64,000 nucleotides of DNA from Tannerella sp. (GCA_031285565.1 JAITVY010000044.1:1-64000); one strand, 5' to 3'; positions 10,801-18,907 are shown, counted from the stretch's first letter. Notes: generated from the sequence alone by a model not told the origin. Program-made: numbers and translations.

Positions 10801-11758
10801 TAGAGCCGGAAATGCCATTAATTCAGGTGAAAGCGGATCAGGTATCGGATTGGTTCTGATAAAAAAACTCGTCAGATTAATGCATGGGACTATAACCTTT
10901 TCAAGTGTAGAAAATCAAGGATCATCATTCTTAATCAGCTTTCCTTTAAAAACAACTGGTATATTACCGGAAATAATGCAACAGCCCCCGGATGATTATT
11001 ACGAAGATTTGGAAAAAGAAATACTCTTACTTGCCGAAGATAATGACGAGATGCGGACTTATCTTAAAGAAAGCCTGTCTTCCGATTTTCAGGTAATCGA
11101 CGTGGCTGATGGTGAAAAAGCATTGGAATTAGCAAAAGAAATAAATCCTTCCATCATTATTTCCGATATCATAATGCCAAAACTTAGAGGTGATGAGGTC
11201 TGTAGAATCTTAAAGTCATCCATAGAAACAAGCCATATTCCTTTTATCTTACTTTCAGCCTTAAGCGAAAAAGAAAATGTGATCATGGGATTGGAAGCAG
11301 GCGCAAATGATTATATCATAAAACCTTTTGATTTCAACATATTAAAAGCTCGCATTCACAACATTTTACAGAACAGGGAACAACTACGTAAAAAATTATT
11401 ATCAACCGAAACTGGTATAGAAGAATTAAATTATACAAACCAACTCGATAAAGAATTCCTGGATAAGGCAATCGAAACGATTGAAAGCGAACTCTCTAAT
11501 CCGAATTTCTCTATTAATAATTTCTGCAAAGTATTAGGAATGAGTCGTACATCGGTATACAACAAAATAAAAACACTGACTAACCAATCCCCTAATGACT
11601 TTATCCGGATCATCCGGTTAAACAAAGCAAAAGCCTTGCTGAAAACCAAGAAACACACGATTGCAGAAGTGGCATATATGGTAGGTTTCTCCGATCCCAA
11701 ATATTTCAGCACCAGTTTTAAAAAACAATTTGGTATCAGTCCGAGTAAACTCGAATAG
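7871..11758 (+). CDS. Hybrid two-component system regulator (HTCS), one-protein sensor kinase plus AraC regulator
   Basis: A 1295-residue inner-membrane sensor-regulator that senses a glycan breakdown product in the periplasm and activates PUL genes. Domain order: signal peptide (1-22), about 14 two-component propeller (Reg_prop) repeats (about 25-690), Y_Y_Y domain (about 705-765), one membrane helix (about 773-793), HisKA with phospho-acceptor His815 in VAHDIRTP, HATPase (N-box near 927, then DDTGIGI and GSGIGL), receiver with phospho-acceptor Asp1099, and a C-terminal AraC-type double HTH (about 1200-1295). All key residues are present, so it looks functional. It is divergent from GH30-GH5; the amino-sugar locus 3 kb downstream could also be a target. 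Confidence 0.95.
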   Translation: MRKCHFIITIYILLTQIPYLHALSFRHLNVEDGLSSRQVFQIQKDASGFVWLFTSMGIDRYDGMEFRHYQLNKKLEAKDHILSSSMMTCDKNGDLWISLKNGEVYTYNQTTDNFILKIELADYFAGAATLNAIYFDKLNRLWLCLSNGLFIYDIESDKISEIQGFSATNITQIIQSDDHTFYVGSGQHIYFFKDNQDHTQFSLPEKILTETGVIESLHIENQDLYIGTFSNSAYVLNMNTGNMLSLKNIIPSVPIRSIISTHNNEEIWLGTDGNGIYVINAHDHQLKTRYFTNEDDPNSLSGNTVSDLCIDEHNCIWVTTSTNGICIFNSQSNNIQWVTHELNNRNSLVSSHINTIIEDSDGDIWYGTNNGISLFRKKQQEWSHFLNLQNKDTGHSTVILALCEDNHKNVWAGGYGTGVFCIDKQNGKIKQLEKHEQQSNKGITTDYIYSIYFENGYIWIGGIEGKLTRYHPETNTYNYYAADCIGDIKSGSENTLLLAGCEGLGVLDKPSGEIDWIRKFNKTTLQYPIRCLLQSSSGDIWMATDGEGLICFNTESLDSEVFRSNEILKSNAINGIAEDTLGRIWFTTEKELYCIVPSENRITCMNEFIGVEWGYFNPNACITICNHNLIFGTAKGAIEFSPYAQLDIKDSLPIILTDFRLLYESVKAGETGSPLKKTVNKTESLSLKYTENSFSISFSTISFAYPHQTEFQYKLENFDTQWRISSPTRIAEYMNLSPGKYTFRLKAINKYTRETIGERLLTINVGHPFWASGWALSCYFLISLTIIFLTVQYGRNRIAKHDAKERIRFFIDVAHDIRTPISLIKAPLSEIETKEALSEHGRGLLSVAMQNAEKLFLMVSQLLDLQKAEITDKNLNETPQDISAYMNEKVTSFHMAAVQKGFDLELEIEPGFPEICFDKNKMDKIIDNLLSNAIKYTEKGSVSISLKYTPTNWSVTIDDTGIGIPVNDQKQLFKDFYRAGNAINSGESGSGIGLVLIKKLVRLMHGTITFSSVENQGSSFLISFPLKTTGILPEIMQQPPDDYYEDLEKEILLLAEDNDEMRTYLKESLSSDFQVIDVADGEKALELAKEINPSIIISDIIMPKLRGDEVCRILKSSIETSHIPFILLSALSEKENVIMGLEAGANDYIIKPFDFNILKARIHNILQNREQLRKKLLSTETGIEELNYTNQLDKEFLDKAIETIESELSNPNFSINNFCKVLGMSRTSVYNKIKTLTNQSPNDFIRIIRLNKAKALLKTKKHTIAEVAYMVGFSDPKYFSTSFKKQFGISPSKLE

Positions 11759-11902
11759 TTTAAAGTACATGTTTCTAACCAAAACTTATTATGGATTAAT
11801 TTACGATAGTTAATTAAAATATAAAGATTAATATTATATTCATAATAAAACAAATACTTCTTCGTTTTACAATAATTAAATAATTATTAACACCCCCAAA
11901 AT

Positions 11903-12955
11903 ATGAATATTAAACTATTTCTGACTTTTAATCATGAATTACCTTTAGGAAGGTTAAATACATCGTATAATAGAGCATTATTTGATCCTACTCAAAAAAT
12001 TATGGATATAGCAGATAAACATAATATAAAAATAACCTTATTTTCTGATATCCTTTGTGCGTATAGATATAAAGAATGGGATCATGAAAACTTTTACTTA
12101 CCATACAAAACTCAACTTCAATATGCAGTTAAAACAGGGCATGATGTACAATTACAAACTTATCCTCATTGGTTAACTACCGAATATAACAATACATACT
12201 TTCATCCATCAAAAGATTTTGCATTGTCAGATTTTAAAGATGACAATCAGTTTGGAGGAATTCCCGGAATTATAAAACTATCAATAGATGAATTAAGCAA
12301 CATATGTATTCCTATAAACGATAAATATAAATGTATTGCCTATAGAGCCGGCGGATATAATATTTATCCCGATACGGAATTAATATTTAATAGTCTATAT
12401 AAGAATGGAATTCGTTATGATAGTTCCTTGGCTAAAGATTATTATTTCAAATCCGATATTTCTGAAATTGATTTCAGAAAATTACCCGATTTACCCAACT
12501 GGATCATTGACCCAAGCAATTATCACTTGAATTTACCGGATAAATCCGGAATTTTGGAAATACCTATTGCAACAATACCTAAAACCATTTTTGAAATTCC
12601 CACAAGATTCAAATTAAAGAAATATGCCTACAGAGCTATCGAAAACAGAGGAAAGATGATCCACACTGACAATCAGATTGATATTTATTCTAAAATTAAA
12701 ATGCTTTTTTCTGCAAGAATGCTCTCTTTTGATAATCATACCTTATCTCTCGATTATCTTCTGAAAATTTTCAATTATACAATTAAAAAATACGAAAATC
12801 AATCAAATACGATCATGCTAAGTGTAATATCTCATCCTAAAAGTATGGGAAATTATTCTTTCGAATTAATGGATAAATTCATCACTTCGATACAAAAAAC
12901 ATATTCAAATGTAGAATTTATGACATATTCAAAACTATATGATAAAAGGAAGTGA
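11903..12955 (+). CDS. NodB-like polysaccharide deacetylase-fold protein
   Basis: A 350-residue protein without signal peptide. It shows parts of the NodB/CE4-type polysaccharide deacetylase fold seen in capsule and LPS loci: an N-terminal TFNHELPLG strand in place of the usual T-F-D-D/E, a His80...His89 pair (His-Asp-Val-Gln ... Pro-His-Trp) suited to metal binding, an Arg-Ala-Gly-Gly motif near residue 150, and a late Ser-His-Pro motif. The first motif has Asn-His-Glu instead of Asp-Asp, so deacetylase activity is not assured. Its base composition is clearly more AT-rich than its neighbours, and it stands alone between an HTCS and an OadB gene, which suggests transfer from a surface-polysaccharide cluster. 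Confidence 0.6.
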   Translation: MNIKLFLTFNHELPLGRLNTSYNRALFDPTQKIMDIADKHNIKITLFSDILCAYRYKEWDHENFYLPYKTQLQYAVKTGHDVQLQTYPHWLTTEYNNTYFHPSKDFALSDFKDDNQFGGIPGIIKLSIDELSNICIPINDKYKCIAYRAGGYNIYPDTELIFNSLYKNGIRYDSSLAKDYYFKSDISEIDFRKLPDLPNWIIDPSNYHLNLPDKSGILEIPIATIPKTIFEIPTRFKLKKYAYRAIENRGKMIHTDNQIDIYSKIKMLFSARMLSFDNHTLSLDYLLKIFNYTIKKYENQSNTIMLSVISHPKSMGNYSFELMDKFITSIQKTYSNVEFMTYSKLYDKRK

Positions 12956-13039
12956 ATTTTTGTCGCTGATGTAAACGCATTATTTCATCAAATGATATAA
13001 TTAGCTAAATAAAACGATATATAACAGCTAAAAGATTCC

Positions 13040-13192
13040 TTATCCTTTTTCATCAGGTTCAGGTTCTTCTTTGAATGGGAATATTTTGTGTAATGCAAAA
13101 ATGATTACACCAAAGAGTAACATGAAAACAAAGATTCCTGTCATTCCTATACCCATAATTTTTAAAGCAGCAAAAAAAGTAGTTGTTTCCAT
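13040..13192 (-). CDS. oadG: OadG-family small sodium-pump decarboxylase gamma subunit
   Basis: A 50-residue protein starting at ATG 13192-13190. It has a short N-terminal tail, one membrane helix (about residues 10-38, GIGMTGIFVFMLLFGVIIFA) and a charged acidic C-terminus (FKEEPEPDEKG). This is the OadG/MmdG-like pattern of the small membrane subunit that stabilises Na+-pumping decarboxylases. It begins 15 nt after the oadB stop on the same strand, which supports the call. It is shorter than typical OadG (about 80 residues) and lacks a long soluble tail. Confidence 0.75.
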   Translation of the reverse strand: METTTFFAALKIMGIGMTGIFVFMLLFGVIIFALHKIFPFKEEPEPDEKG

Positions 13193-13207
13193 TTCTAAAC
13201 GATTTAA

Positions 13208-14338
13208 TTATAAAAAATAGGGTACCAGTGAAAGAAGTAAGCCACCGGCAATTACCGATCCGATCTGGCCGGATACGTTCGCACTAACAGCCGGCATTAA
13301 AAGATAATTGGTACTATCCGCTTCCAGTCCCATCCGATGGATGACTCTGGCTGACATCGGAAATGCAGAAATACCCGCCGCACCTACCATTGGATTTATT
13401 TTATACTTAGGAATCAGGAAGATATTCAATATTTTAGCAAAAATAACACCCCCTGCCGTATCCATAATAAAAGCAACCAAACCCAACAGGATGATGTAAA
13501 GTGTTTTCACATTGATGAACTGCTCACCCGTCATGGTAAACGAAATAGTTATACCCAAAAGTATTGTTACAAGGCTGGAAAGTTCATTTTGTGCAGAAAG
13601 GGATAATTTTTGCAAGACACCGCATTCACGGATCAGGTTGCCGAACATAAGGAATCCTATTAACGATATAGAAGTTGGCGCTATTATTCCGGCTAAAAGT
13701 GTTACAAGAATAGGGAAAAGAATCAGGGTAACTTTTGAAACCGGGACCTGATTACCCGTCATATGCATCCTACGTTCTTTCTTCGTCGTTAAGGCTTTTA
13801 TAACAGGTGGTTGTATAATGGGTACCAGAGCCATATATGAGTAGGCTGCCACAGAAATAGGACCCAATAAATCTTCTGCGAATTTCGAGGCTACATATAT
13901 AGACGTAGGTCCGTCAGCCGCACCGATTATCCCGATTGAAGCAGCTTCTTTGAGATCAAACCCGAACAGTACTGCAAGTGCGATCGTAAAGAAAATGCCG
14001 AATTGGGCTGCCGCTCCAAACAATAACAGCAATGGATTACGAAACAAAGCGCTGAAATCAATCATGGCTCCCACAGCTACAAAAATCAACAATGGAAAGA
14101 TTTCTGTCTTTATACCGGCATTGAAAAATATAGTTAAGGCTCCATCAGGGCCGATTGCTGATGATAAAGGAATATTTACCAATAAGGTCCCGAAACCCAT
14201 AGGCAGAAGTATAGCCGGCTCATATTTTTTTGCTATAGCCAGATAGATCAATGTACAACCTATCACAATCATAACAAGCTGTTTCCATGTAAACAGCGTT
14301 AATGTTTCAAAAAGTGCAGAGAACAATCCAGTTTCCAT
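13208..14338 (-). CDS. oadB: Sodium ion-translocating decarboxylase subunit beta (OadB/MmdB family)
   Basis: A 376-residue polytopic inner-membrane protein of the OadB/MmdB/GcdB family. This is the subunit that couples decarboxylation of a carboxybiotin to Na+ export. Family features are a hydrophobic bundle with re-entrant segments, the buried acidic stretch GAMIDFSALFRNP, the loop GAADGPTSIYVASKFA, and the C-terminal MVGAAGISAFPMSARV and MPAVSANVSGQIGS motifs. The gamma-like subunit follows after 15 nt. No carboxyltransferase (alpha) or biotin carrier gene lies nearby, so the pump must take its partner from elsewhere in the genome. The exact substrate (oxaloacetate, methylmalonyl-CoA or another) cannot be told. 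Confidence 0.92.
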   Translation of the reverse strand: METGLFSALFETLTLFTWKQLVMIVIGCTLIYLAIAKKYEPAILLPMGFGTLLVNIPLSSAIGPDGALTIFFNAGIKTEIFPLLIFVAVGAMIDFSALFRNPLLLLFGAAAQFGIFFTIALAVLFGFDLKEAASIGIIGAADGPTSIYVASKFAEDLLGPISVAAYSYMALVPIIQPPVIKALTTKKERRMHMTGNQVPVSKVTLILFPILVTLLAGIIAPTSISLIGFLMFGNLIRECGVLQKLSLSAQNELSSLVTILLGITISFTMTGEQFINVKTLYIILLGLVAFIMDTAGGVIFAKILNIFLIPKYKINPMVGAAGISAFPMSARVIHRMGLEADSTNYLLMPAVSANVSGQIGSVIAGGLLLSLVPYFL

Positions 14339-14894
14339 AATGTAATGTATAGATAAAAATGGTGAGTTATTTAATATATAACAAAATCAGCATAAAATTA
14401 GTTCGATTTTATCAGTCGTTTTTTCGCAGCGGCATAATCCAAGTAAACTTTGCTTCTGCTCGCCTGCTTAACAAAAACGTTCTTTAAAAATAGTCGTTTT
14501 GGCTATGGCTGATTTTCAATTGCTGCTAAGCAGCGAACGCTGTTTCTCGCTGTGGCATAATCAAAGCTAACTTTCTTAAAAGTGCGTTTACTTGTCTCGG
14601 CATGATCCGAACAAGTTCGGCTTCTACTCTCATCTTCGCAAACGTTGCTTCTGCTCACCTGCTTAACGAAAACGTTCATCCATAATAGTAGTACAAGATA
14701 TGTAAAAGTATTTACCCCAATATTCATATGCTTATAATATAGAAAACAAGGATATAACAAACATCAAACCTTTTTTGTCAATAATCAAACCTGTTTTTGT
14801 AGAATTATAAATAGTATTGTAAACTGAAAGGCCAATACTGGAAGCAAAGAAAACACTTAAATAAAAACATTCGAATATTAAAAATACACATAAA
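14339..14894. other. Intergenic region with degenerate repeats, no gene
   Basis: About 556 bases between oadB and the ROK kinase with no credible reading frame. Roughly half (14417-14676) is made of degenerate repeat units described separately. The last 150 bases before the kinase are AT-rich, without an exact TTTG/TAnnTTTG pair that I could find. Confidence 0.6.
14417..14676 (-). repeat. Dispersed degenerate repeat, copy A (3-4 units)
   Basis: Read on the minus strand, this region holds three to four imperfect units with the core GAGnnnAGAAGC followed by a TTATGCCG-like box (for example units near 14417-14482, 14551-14590, 14595-14640 and a partial one at 14641-14676). The same unit type recurs at 21101-21320 and 46425-46526 on the plus strand. 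It is not protein-coding in any consistent frame. Confidence 0.6.
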
Positions 14895-15836
14895 ATGGAA
14901 ACATACTTAGGCATCGACTTAGGCGGCACAAAATTGTTAATCGGAGAATTAGACTGCAATGGAAATATTTTAAAATATAAAAAATATGACTCCGGTTATT
15001 TCAGCCAGCAAGCAGCATTGGAAATCATCAAAAAATCCCTGGATGATTACATCAAAACAGTAGGTTGGACAGATAGTAAACCTGTCGGAATGGGAGTCGG
15101 TCTGATCGGACGGGTTGATCCCGAACAAGGAATCTGGTTGCAGATAGACCCTTCACGCACCCAGGCGATCCCATTGGCAAAAGAATTATTCGACCTGTAC
15201 GGCATACCTTGTCACATCGATAATGATGTAAAAAGCTCAACACGTGCAGAACGTCATTTCGGATTTGGACAAATATCCAAAAACTTCATATATATAAATG
15301 TAGGAACCGGGATTGCTGCCGGATTTGTCGTTAATGGAAGACAAATTCGCGGAAGTCATTACAATGCCGGTGAAGTAGGTCATACACAAGTAGGTGTAAA
15401 CATAGGTATACGATGCGGATGTGGCCGGATGGATTGTGTCGAACAAATTGCAGCCGGAATCGGATACGACAGTTGTGCACGGTTGCTACAACCAAAATTT
15501 GAAACAAATCTTCACATACCTGATGAACCCGGCAACCGGGTCAGTATTTCTGAAGTTTTTGAATTGAGTAAAAAAGGTGATCCGTTATGTGTGGAACTAG
15601 TCGAAAATGCATCACAAGCGCTTGCTAATCTTATCATGAATTTAGTAAGAGTCAGCGATCCCGACACCGTTGTACTGGGAGGTGGAATCGTTTCTGATGG
15701 TTATATACACACGAAAGTACTGGAGAAACTGAATGCTAACACCATACGTTTTGTAAAGAACGGCGTGGTTATTACCAAGCTGAATCCTGACTTTATTGGT
15801 CTGATGGGAGCTGGCGCTGTGGCGATGAACGTGTAG
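14895..15836 (+). CDS. ROK family sugar kinase (glucokinase / N-acetylglucosamine or glucosamine kinase)
   Basis: A cytoplasmic 313-residue ATP-dependent hexose kinase. The N-terminal phosphate loop reads GIDLGGTKLLIGE (residues 5-17); GTGIAAGFVVNG follows near 140. The substrate and zinc region is complete: GEVGHTQV (about 161) and the ROK zinc motif Cys174-Gly-Cys176-Gly-Arg-Met-Asp-Cys181-Val-Glu. ROK enzymes phosphorylate glucose, GlcNAc, ManNAc or related sugars at O6. With a NagB-like deaminase and a GlcNAc-type transporter directly downstream, GlcNAc or GlcN is the most likely substrate. It is the first gene of the amino-sugar locus; 191 nt separate it from nagB. Confidence 0.88.
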   Translation: METYLGIDLGGTKLLIGELDCNGNILKYKKYDSGYFSQQAALEIIKKSLDDYIKTVGWTDSKPVGMGVGLIGRVDPEQGIWLQIDPSRTQAIPLAKELFDLYGIPCHIDNDVKSSTRAERHFGFGQISKNFIYINVGTGIAAGFVVNGRQIRGSHYNAGEVGHTQVGVNIGIRCGCGRMDCVEQIAAGIGYDSCARLLQPKFETNLHIPDEPGNRVSISEVFELSKKGDPLCVELVENASQALANLIMNLVRVSDPDTVVLGGGIVSDGYIHTKVLEKLNANTIRFVKNGVVITKLNPDFIGLMGAGAVAMNV

Positions 15837-16027
15837 ATAGTGATTAATGGTTAATGATTAATTGAAGAAAGTCTACTACATAGCCATAAAAGCAATCTTG
15901 AATATTGAATCTTAAATATTGAATTTATTTATCGTATGAAACGAAGCATGAGAACAATGCCCTCACCAAAAGAGAACCATATGTATGCTGAGTCCTATAC
16001 ATCCTTAATATAAAAATAAAATATCGT

Positions 16028-16753
16028 ATGAAAATTACAATAGCAAAAAACGAAACAGAATTTGACAGCATAGCCGCATGGCGGATAATCAGTGAAATAC
16101 TTAATAATCCGAAAGCTGTGATTGGGTTATCAACCGGTAAAACAACCAAAAACATACATCTCAATGTCAGCCGGATATATAAACACGATCCTTTCGACAT
16201 ATCAGGTATTACAATTTTCGGAGTGGATGAAGTAACAAATGTACCACGCGAATACGCAGGAGCCTGCTACACCATGCTAAAAACGGAAATCGTTTATGCC
16301 CTGGGTATTCCTGAACATAATTTTATTATGCCTCCCACTTATTCGGATGATTTTGACAAAGAAGCACTGCTATTTCAACAAGCATTGGAAGCAAGAGGTG
16401 GTATCGACCTGCAAATGTTGGGGCTTGGTACAAACGGACACCTGGGTTTTAATCAGCCGGGTACACCGTTTGAGAGTAATACATGGCATTCCAATATGGA
16501 CAATGAATTGGAAATACGGATACGGAAAGAAACTAATACTCCTCCGGATATTAAATTAGGAGGCCTTACATTAGGTATTAAAAACATCATGCAGGCACGT
16601 AAAATAGTTATGGTTGCCAAAGGAGAAAGTAAATCTGAAATTGTAAAAAAAATGTTGCATGGACCTGTAACAACAGCAGTCCCGGCTTCCGTCTTACAAC
16701 TTCATCCCAACTGTGAATTCATACTGGATACCGAATCGGCAAAATTACTTTAA
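16028..16753 (+). CDS. nagB: NagB-like glucosamine-6-phosphate deaminase
   Basis: A 241-residue cytoplasmic deaminase/isomerase of the NagB family, which converts glucosamine-6-phosphate to fructose-6-phosphate and ammonia. Visible motifs: phosphate loop GLSTGKTTKN (about 38), the Val-Asp-Glu-Val active-site segment (about 67), and LGLGTNGHLGFNQPGTPF (about 131-148). In the well-studied enzymes the last motif ends Gly-Phe-Asn-Glu-Pro. Here the Glu is Gln143 (codon CAG, 16454-16456), so a residue of the ring-opening His/Glu relay is changed. It may still work, prefer another amino-sugar phosphate, or be weak. It lies between the ROK kinase and a GlcNAc-type transporter. Confidence 0.85.
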   Translation: MKITIAKNETEFDSIAAWRIISEILNNPKAVIGLSTGKTTKNIHLNVSRIYKHDPFDISGITIFGVDEVTNVPREYAGACYTMLKTEIVYALGIPEHNFIMPPTYSDDFDKEALLFQQALEARGGIDLQMLGLGTNGHLGFNQPGTPFESNTWHSNMDNELEIRIRKETNTPPDIKLGGLTLGIKNIMQARKIVMVAKGESKSEIVKKMLHGPVTTAVPASVLQLHPNCEFILDTESAKLL

Positions 16754-16758
16754 ATGAG

Positions 16759-16828
16759 CACCCCCTTAATCCCCTAAAGGGGGAATTATTAGATAAGACT
16801 TTAAAGTCCCTTTAGGGATTTAGGGTTA
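16759..16828. repeat. Intergenic inverted repeat between nagB and the transporter
   Basis: A C-rich arm with ATCCCCTAAAGGGG (about 16768-16781) and a second arm TCCCTTTAGGGATTTAGGG (16807-16825) are imperfect inverted copies of each other and each is also self-complementary. It can fold into one long or two short hairpins just after the nagB stop. It is probably a small dispersed element or a transcript-stabilising hairpin; the function is unknown. Confidence 0.6.
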
Positions 16829-16885
16829 CTTTGCCTCCTGATTCACATAACTCATAATTCTTAATTAATAATTAATATACATACC

Positions 16886-18208
16886 ATGACACAACAAGAA
16901 AAACAAGTAAATTATGTCGGGCCTTTTATTACAATGGTCTTCTTATTTTTCATTGTAGGCTTTTTGACTACAGTAAATACTCAATTTCAAGGCCCACTGA
17001 AAGAAGCATTTCTGGCAGGGGTTGGCGATCTGAAAAATACATTTGCTACGTTAATCACCTTTTCCTGGTTTCTGGCTTATCCATTATGCGGAGGTATCGG
17101 TTCCAAATGGACAACCAGGTACGGATACAAAGGAACACTGATTCGTTCACTATTCATCATGATTATGGGATTGGGATTCTTTTTTCTTTCATCCTGGTTC
17201 ACCGTTCAGTTTCCGGATGCAAACCTGACACTGGGTTCTAATCTTGTTCCCGCCGGCTTTTTTATATTCCTATTAGGTTCATTTGTGGTAGGGGCATCCG
17301 CAACCATTTTACAGGTAGTAATTAACCCGTACCTGACAGCCTGTTATGTAAAAGGAACACAACCCATTCAACGTCTGGCAATCGGAGGATCTGCTAATTC
17401 AATCGGAACAACAATTGCTCCTTTCTTTGTGACCGGCATCGTGTTCGGAGGATTAGCCATGGAAGACGTACAAGTTAGTCAACTAATGATCCCATTTCTG
17501 TCACTGATGGCCATAATTGGACTGGTTGTAATCATATTGCTTAGACTCTCACTACCCGATATCCAAGGCACAAAAGCAGATGTCGGTGAAAAACTCGAGA
17601 AGAGTGTTTGGTCATTTAGTCACCTGACATTAGGCGTCATTGCCATTTTCTTTTATGTAGGCGTAGAAGTGTGTATCGGTGCAAATATCAACTTATACGC
17701 CATTGAACAGGAAGCTGCAAATGGGGCTTTCTCATTCTTCGGTAACAGTTCGCTAACATTATTCGGCATTAACTTCGCCATCCCTGCATTAATGGCAACC
17801 TTATACTGGGGCGGAATGCTGATCGGACGTCTGGTAGGTAGTTCACTAAGCACTGTTCCTCCACGTACACAATTGGTTGTAACAACCGTAAGCGCCACAA
17901 TACTTACATTACTGGCTATCACCTTTAATAATCCCTGGTTATTAACAGCAGTCGGTTTATTTCATTCCATTATGTGGGGAGCGATCTTTACACTGTCTGT
18001 TGCAAAACTTGGAAAATACACCTCTGTAGCTTCAGGTGTCTTTATGATCGGAGTGGTTGGTGGAGCCATACTACCATTATTACAAGGTATGATTGCAGAT
18101 GCAATAGACGGATGGCGATGGTCGTGGTTTATTGTGATCTTCGGTGAATTATTCATGTTATATTATGCATTGATCGGTTCCCGGATTAAACAATCGTCCG
18201 AATTATGA
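16886..18208 (+). CDS. nagP: Sugar MFS transporter, FucP/NagP (FHS) family
   Basis: A 440-residue inner-membrane sugar:H+ symporter with about 12 membrane helices. The N-terminal segment FFIVGFLTTVNTQFQGPLKE matches the FHS-family pattern (W/V-G-F-x-T-x-x-N-x-x-F/L-x-P-x-L-K). Conserved loops include the Tyr-Pro-Leu-Cys-Gly-Gly region near 72, QVVINPYLTA near 148, NSIGTTIAPFF near 173 and YWGGMLIGRLVGS near 310. Its place between nagB, the ROK kinase and GH18/GH20 genes points to GlcNAc or GlcN as cargo, as for NagP. Fucose or glucose cannot be excluded from sequence alone. Confidence 0.87.
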   Translation: MTQQEKQVNYVGPFITMVFLFFIVGFLTTVNTQFQGPLKEAFLAGVGDLKNTFATLITFSWFLAYPLCGGIGSKWTTRYGYKGTLIRSLFIMIMGLGFFFLSSWFTVQFPDANLTLGSNLVPAGFFIFLLGSFVVGASATILQVVINPYLTACYVKGTQPIQRLAIGGSANSIGTTIAPFFVTGIVFGGLAMEDVQVSQLMIPFLSLMAIIGLVVIILLRLSLPDIQGTKADVGEKLEKSVWSFSHLTLGVIAIFFYVGVEVCIGANINLYAIEQEAANGAFSFFGNSSLTLFGINFAIPALMATLYWGGMLIGRLVGSSLSTVPPRTQLVVTTVSATILTLLAITFNNPWLLTAVGLFHSIMWGAIFTLSVAKLGKYTSVASGVFMIGVVGGAILPLLQGMIADAIDGWRWSWFIVIFGELFMLYYALIGSRIKQSSEL

Positions 18209-18360
18209 ATTATGTGAATCAGTAGTCAAGTAGTTATCAGTTGCTTCGCAACTTCGGAGTTAAGTAGAAATACATTTGCATTATACTTTTCTCCTTGACT
18301 ACTAACGAGCGTAGCGAGTGATAACTCCTTTAACTCCTGATTGGCATAAATTATGAATTA
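18201..18360. repeat. Intergenic palindromic element after nagP
   Basis: The ends (about 18201-18226 and 18337-18360) are imperfect inverted copies: ATTATGAATTATGTGAATCAG against the reverse complement of CTGATTGGCATAAATTATGAAT. The centre carries small palindromes such as TTGCTTCGCAA (18241-18251) and the ACTACT-type segments around GAGCGTAGCGAG. This is a MITE-like or REP-like non-coding element inside the operon. The gap to the next gene holds nothing else. Confidence 0.5.
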
Positions 18361-18423
18361 TGAATTTCAAGATATTCGTCATATCGAATTTTTCAGATGA
18401 TTCAACACATTAACATTCCAATA

Positions 18424-18903
18424 ATGAAACACATATTAATAGCCTTATTGCTTCTTACGGTGACTTTACAGTCCTGGTCGCAACAATACAAGGTCAGCGC
18501 TCAACGGACATGGGATAAATATCCGCCCGAAGCACAGGAACGAGGCTTCGGATTATACGCATCCCAGCTTGTTCAGATGGACGATGATCCGCAACAGGAA
18601 GAAGTGATGCTGTTCAGCGCTCATAACGGACACTATCCCTACTTTGATTTGTTTAAAAACTATTATGTTATCATTGATAATTACACAAAAACAATCAAGT
18701 ATAAATCAGACATAGTTATTTCAACACAACGCGATATACTTCTTGAAGATCGTAACAATGATGGAATATTTGAACTGTATCGCTCGTATTTTCTAGACGG
18801 AAAGTTTTCCGTAGATGAATTTGGTAATAATCTCAAAACAACATGGGTCTATGATTGCATTGAATGGAGCGAATCCGAAAAGAATATTAGAAAAAACAAA
18901 TAG
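18424..18903 (+). CDS. Small secreted protein of unknown function
   Basis: I chose the second ATG (18424), because it places a clean signal peptide at the N-terminus (MKHILIALLLLTVTLQSWSQQ, cut near residue 20). The first ATG, 27 nt upstream, would put polar residues before it. The mature part (about 139 residues) is soluble and rich in aromatic and acidic residues, with YKVSAQRTWDKYPPEAQERG near its start and a Tyr/Asp-rich middle including an Asp-Arg-Asn-Asn-Asp-Gly segment that could bind calcium. I do not recognise the family. It overlaps nothing and ends 4 nt before the GH18 start, so the two are probably translated together. Confidence 0.7.
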   Translation: MKHILIALLLLTVTLQSWSQQYKVSAQRTWDKYPPEAQERGFGLYASQLVQMDDDPQQEEVMLFSAHNGHYPYFDLFKNYYVIIDNYTKTIKYKSDIVISTQRDILLEDRNNDGIFELYRSYFLDGKFSVDEFGNNLKTTWVYDCIEWSESEKNIRKNK

Positions 18904-18907
18904 GAAA

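Noticed and set aside
12956-13039. Further gene after the NodB-like protein
   Set aside because: The gap is short and AT-rich with no frame.
14417-14676. CRISPR or tRNA cluster in the repeat region
   Set aside because: Units are degenerate and unevenly spaced; no cloverleaf or CCA-type end was found.
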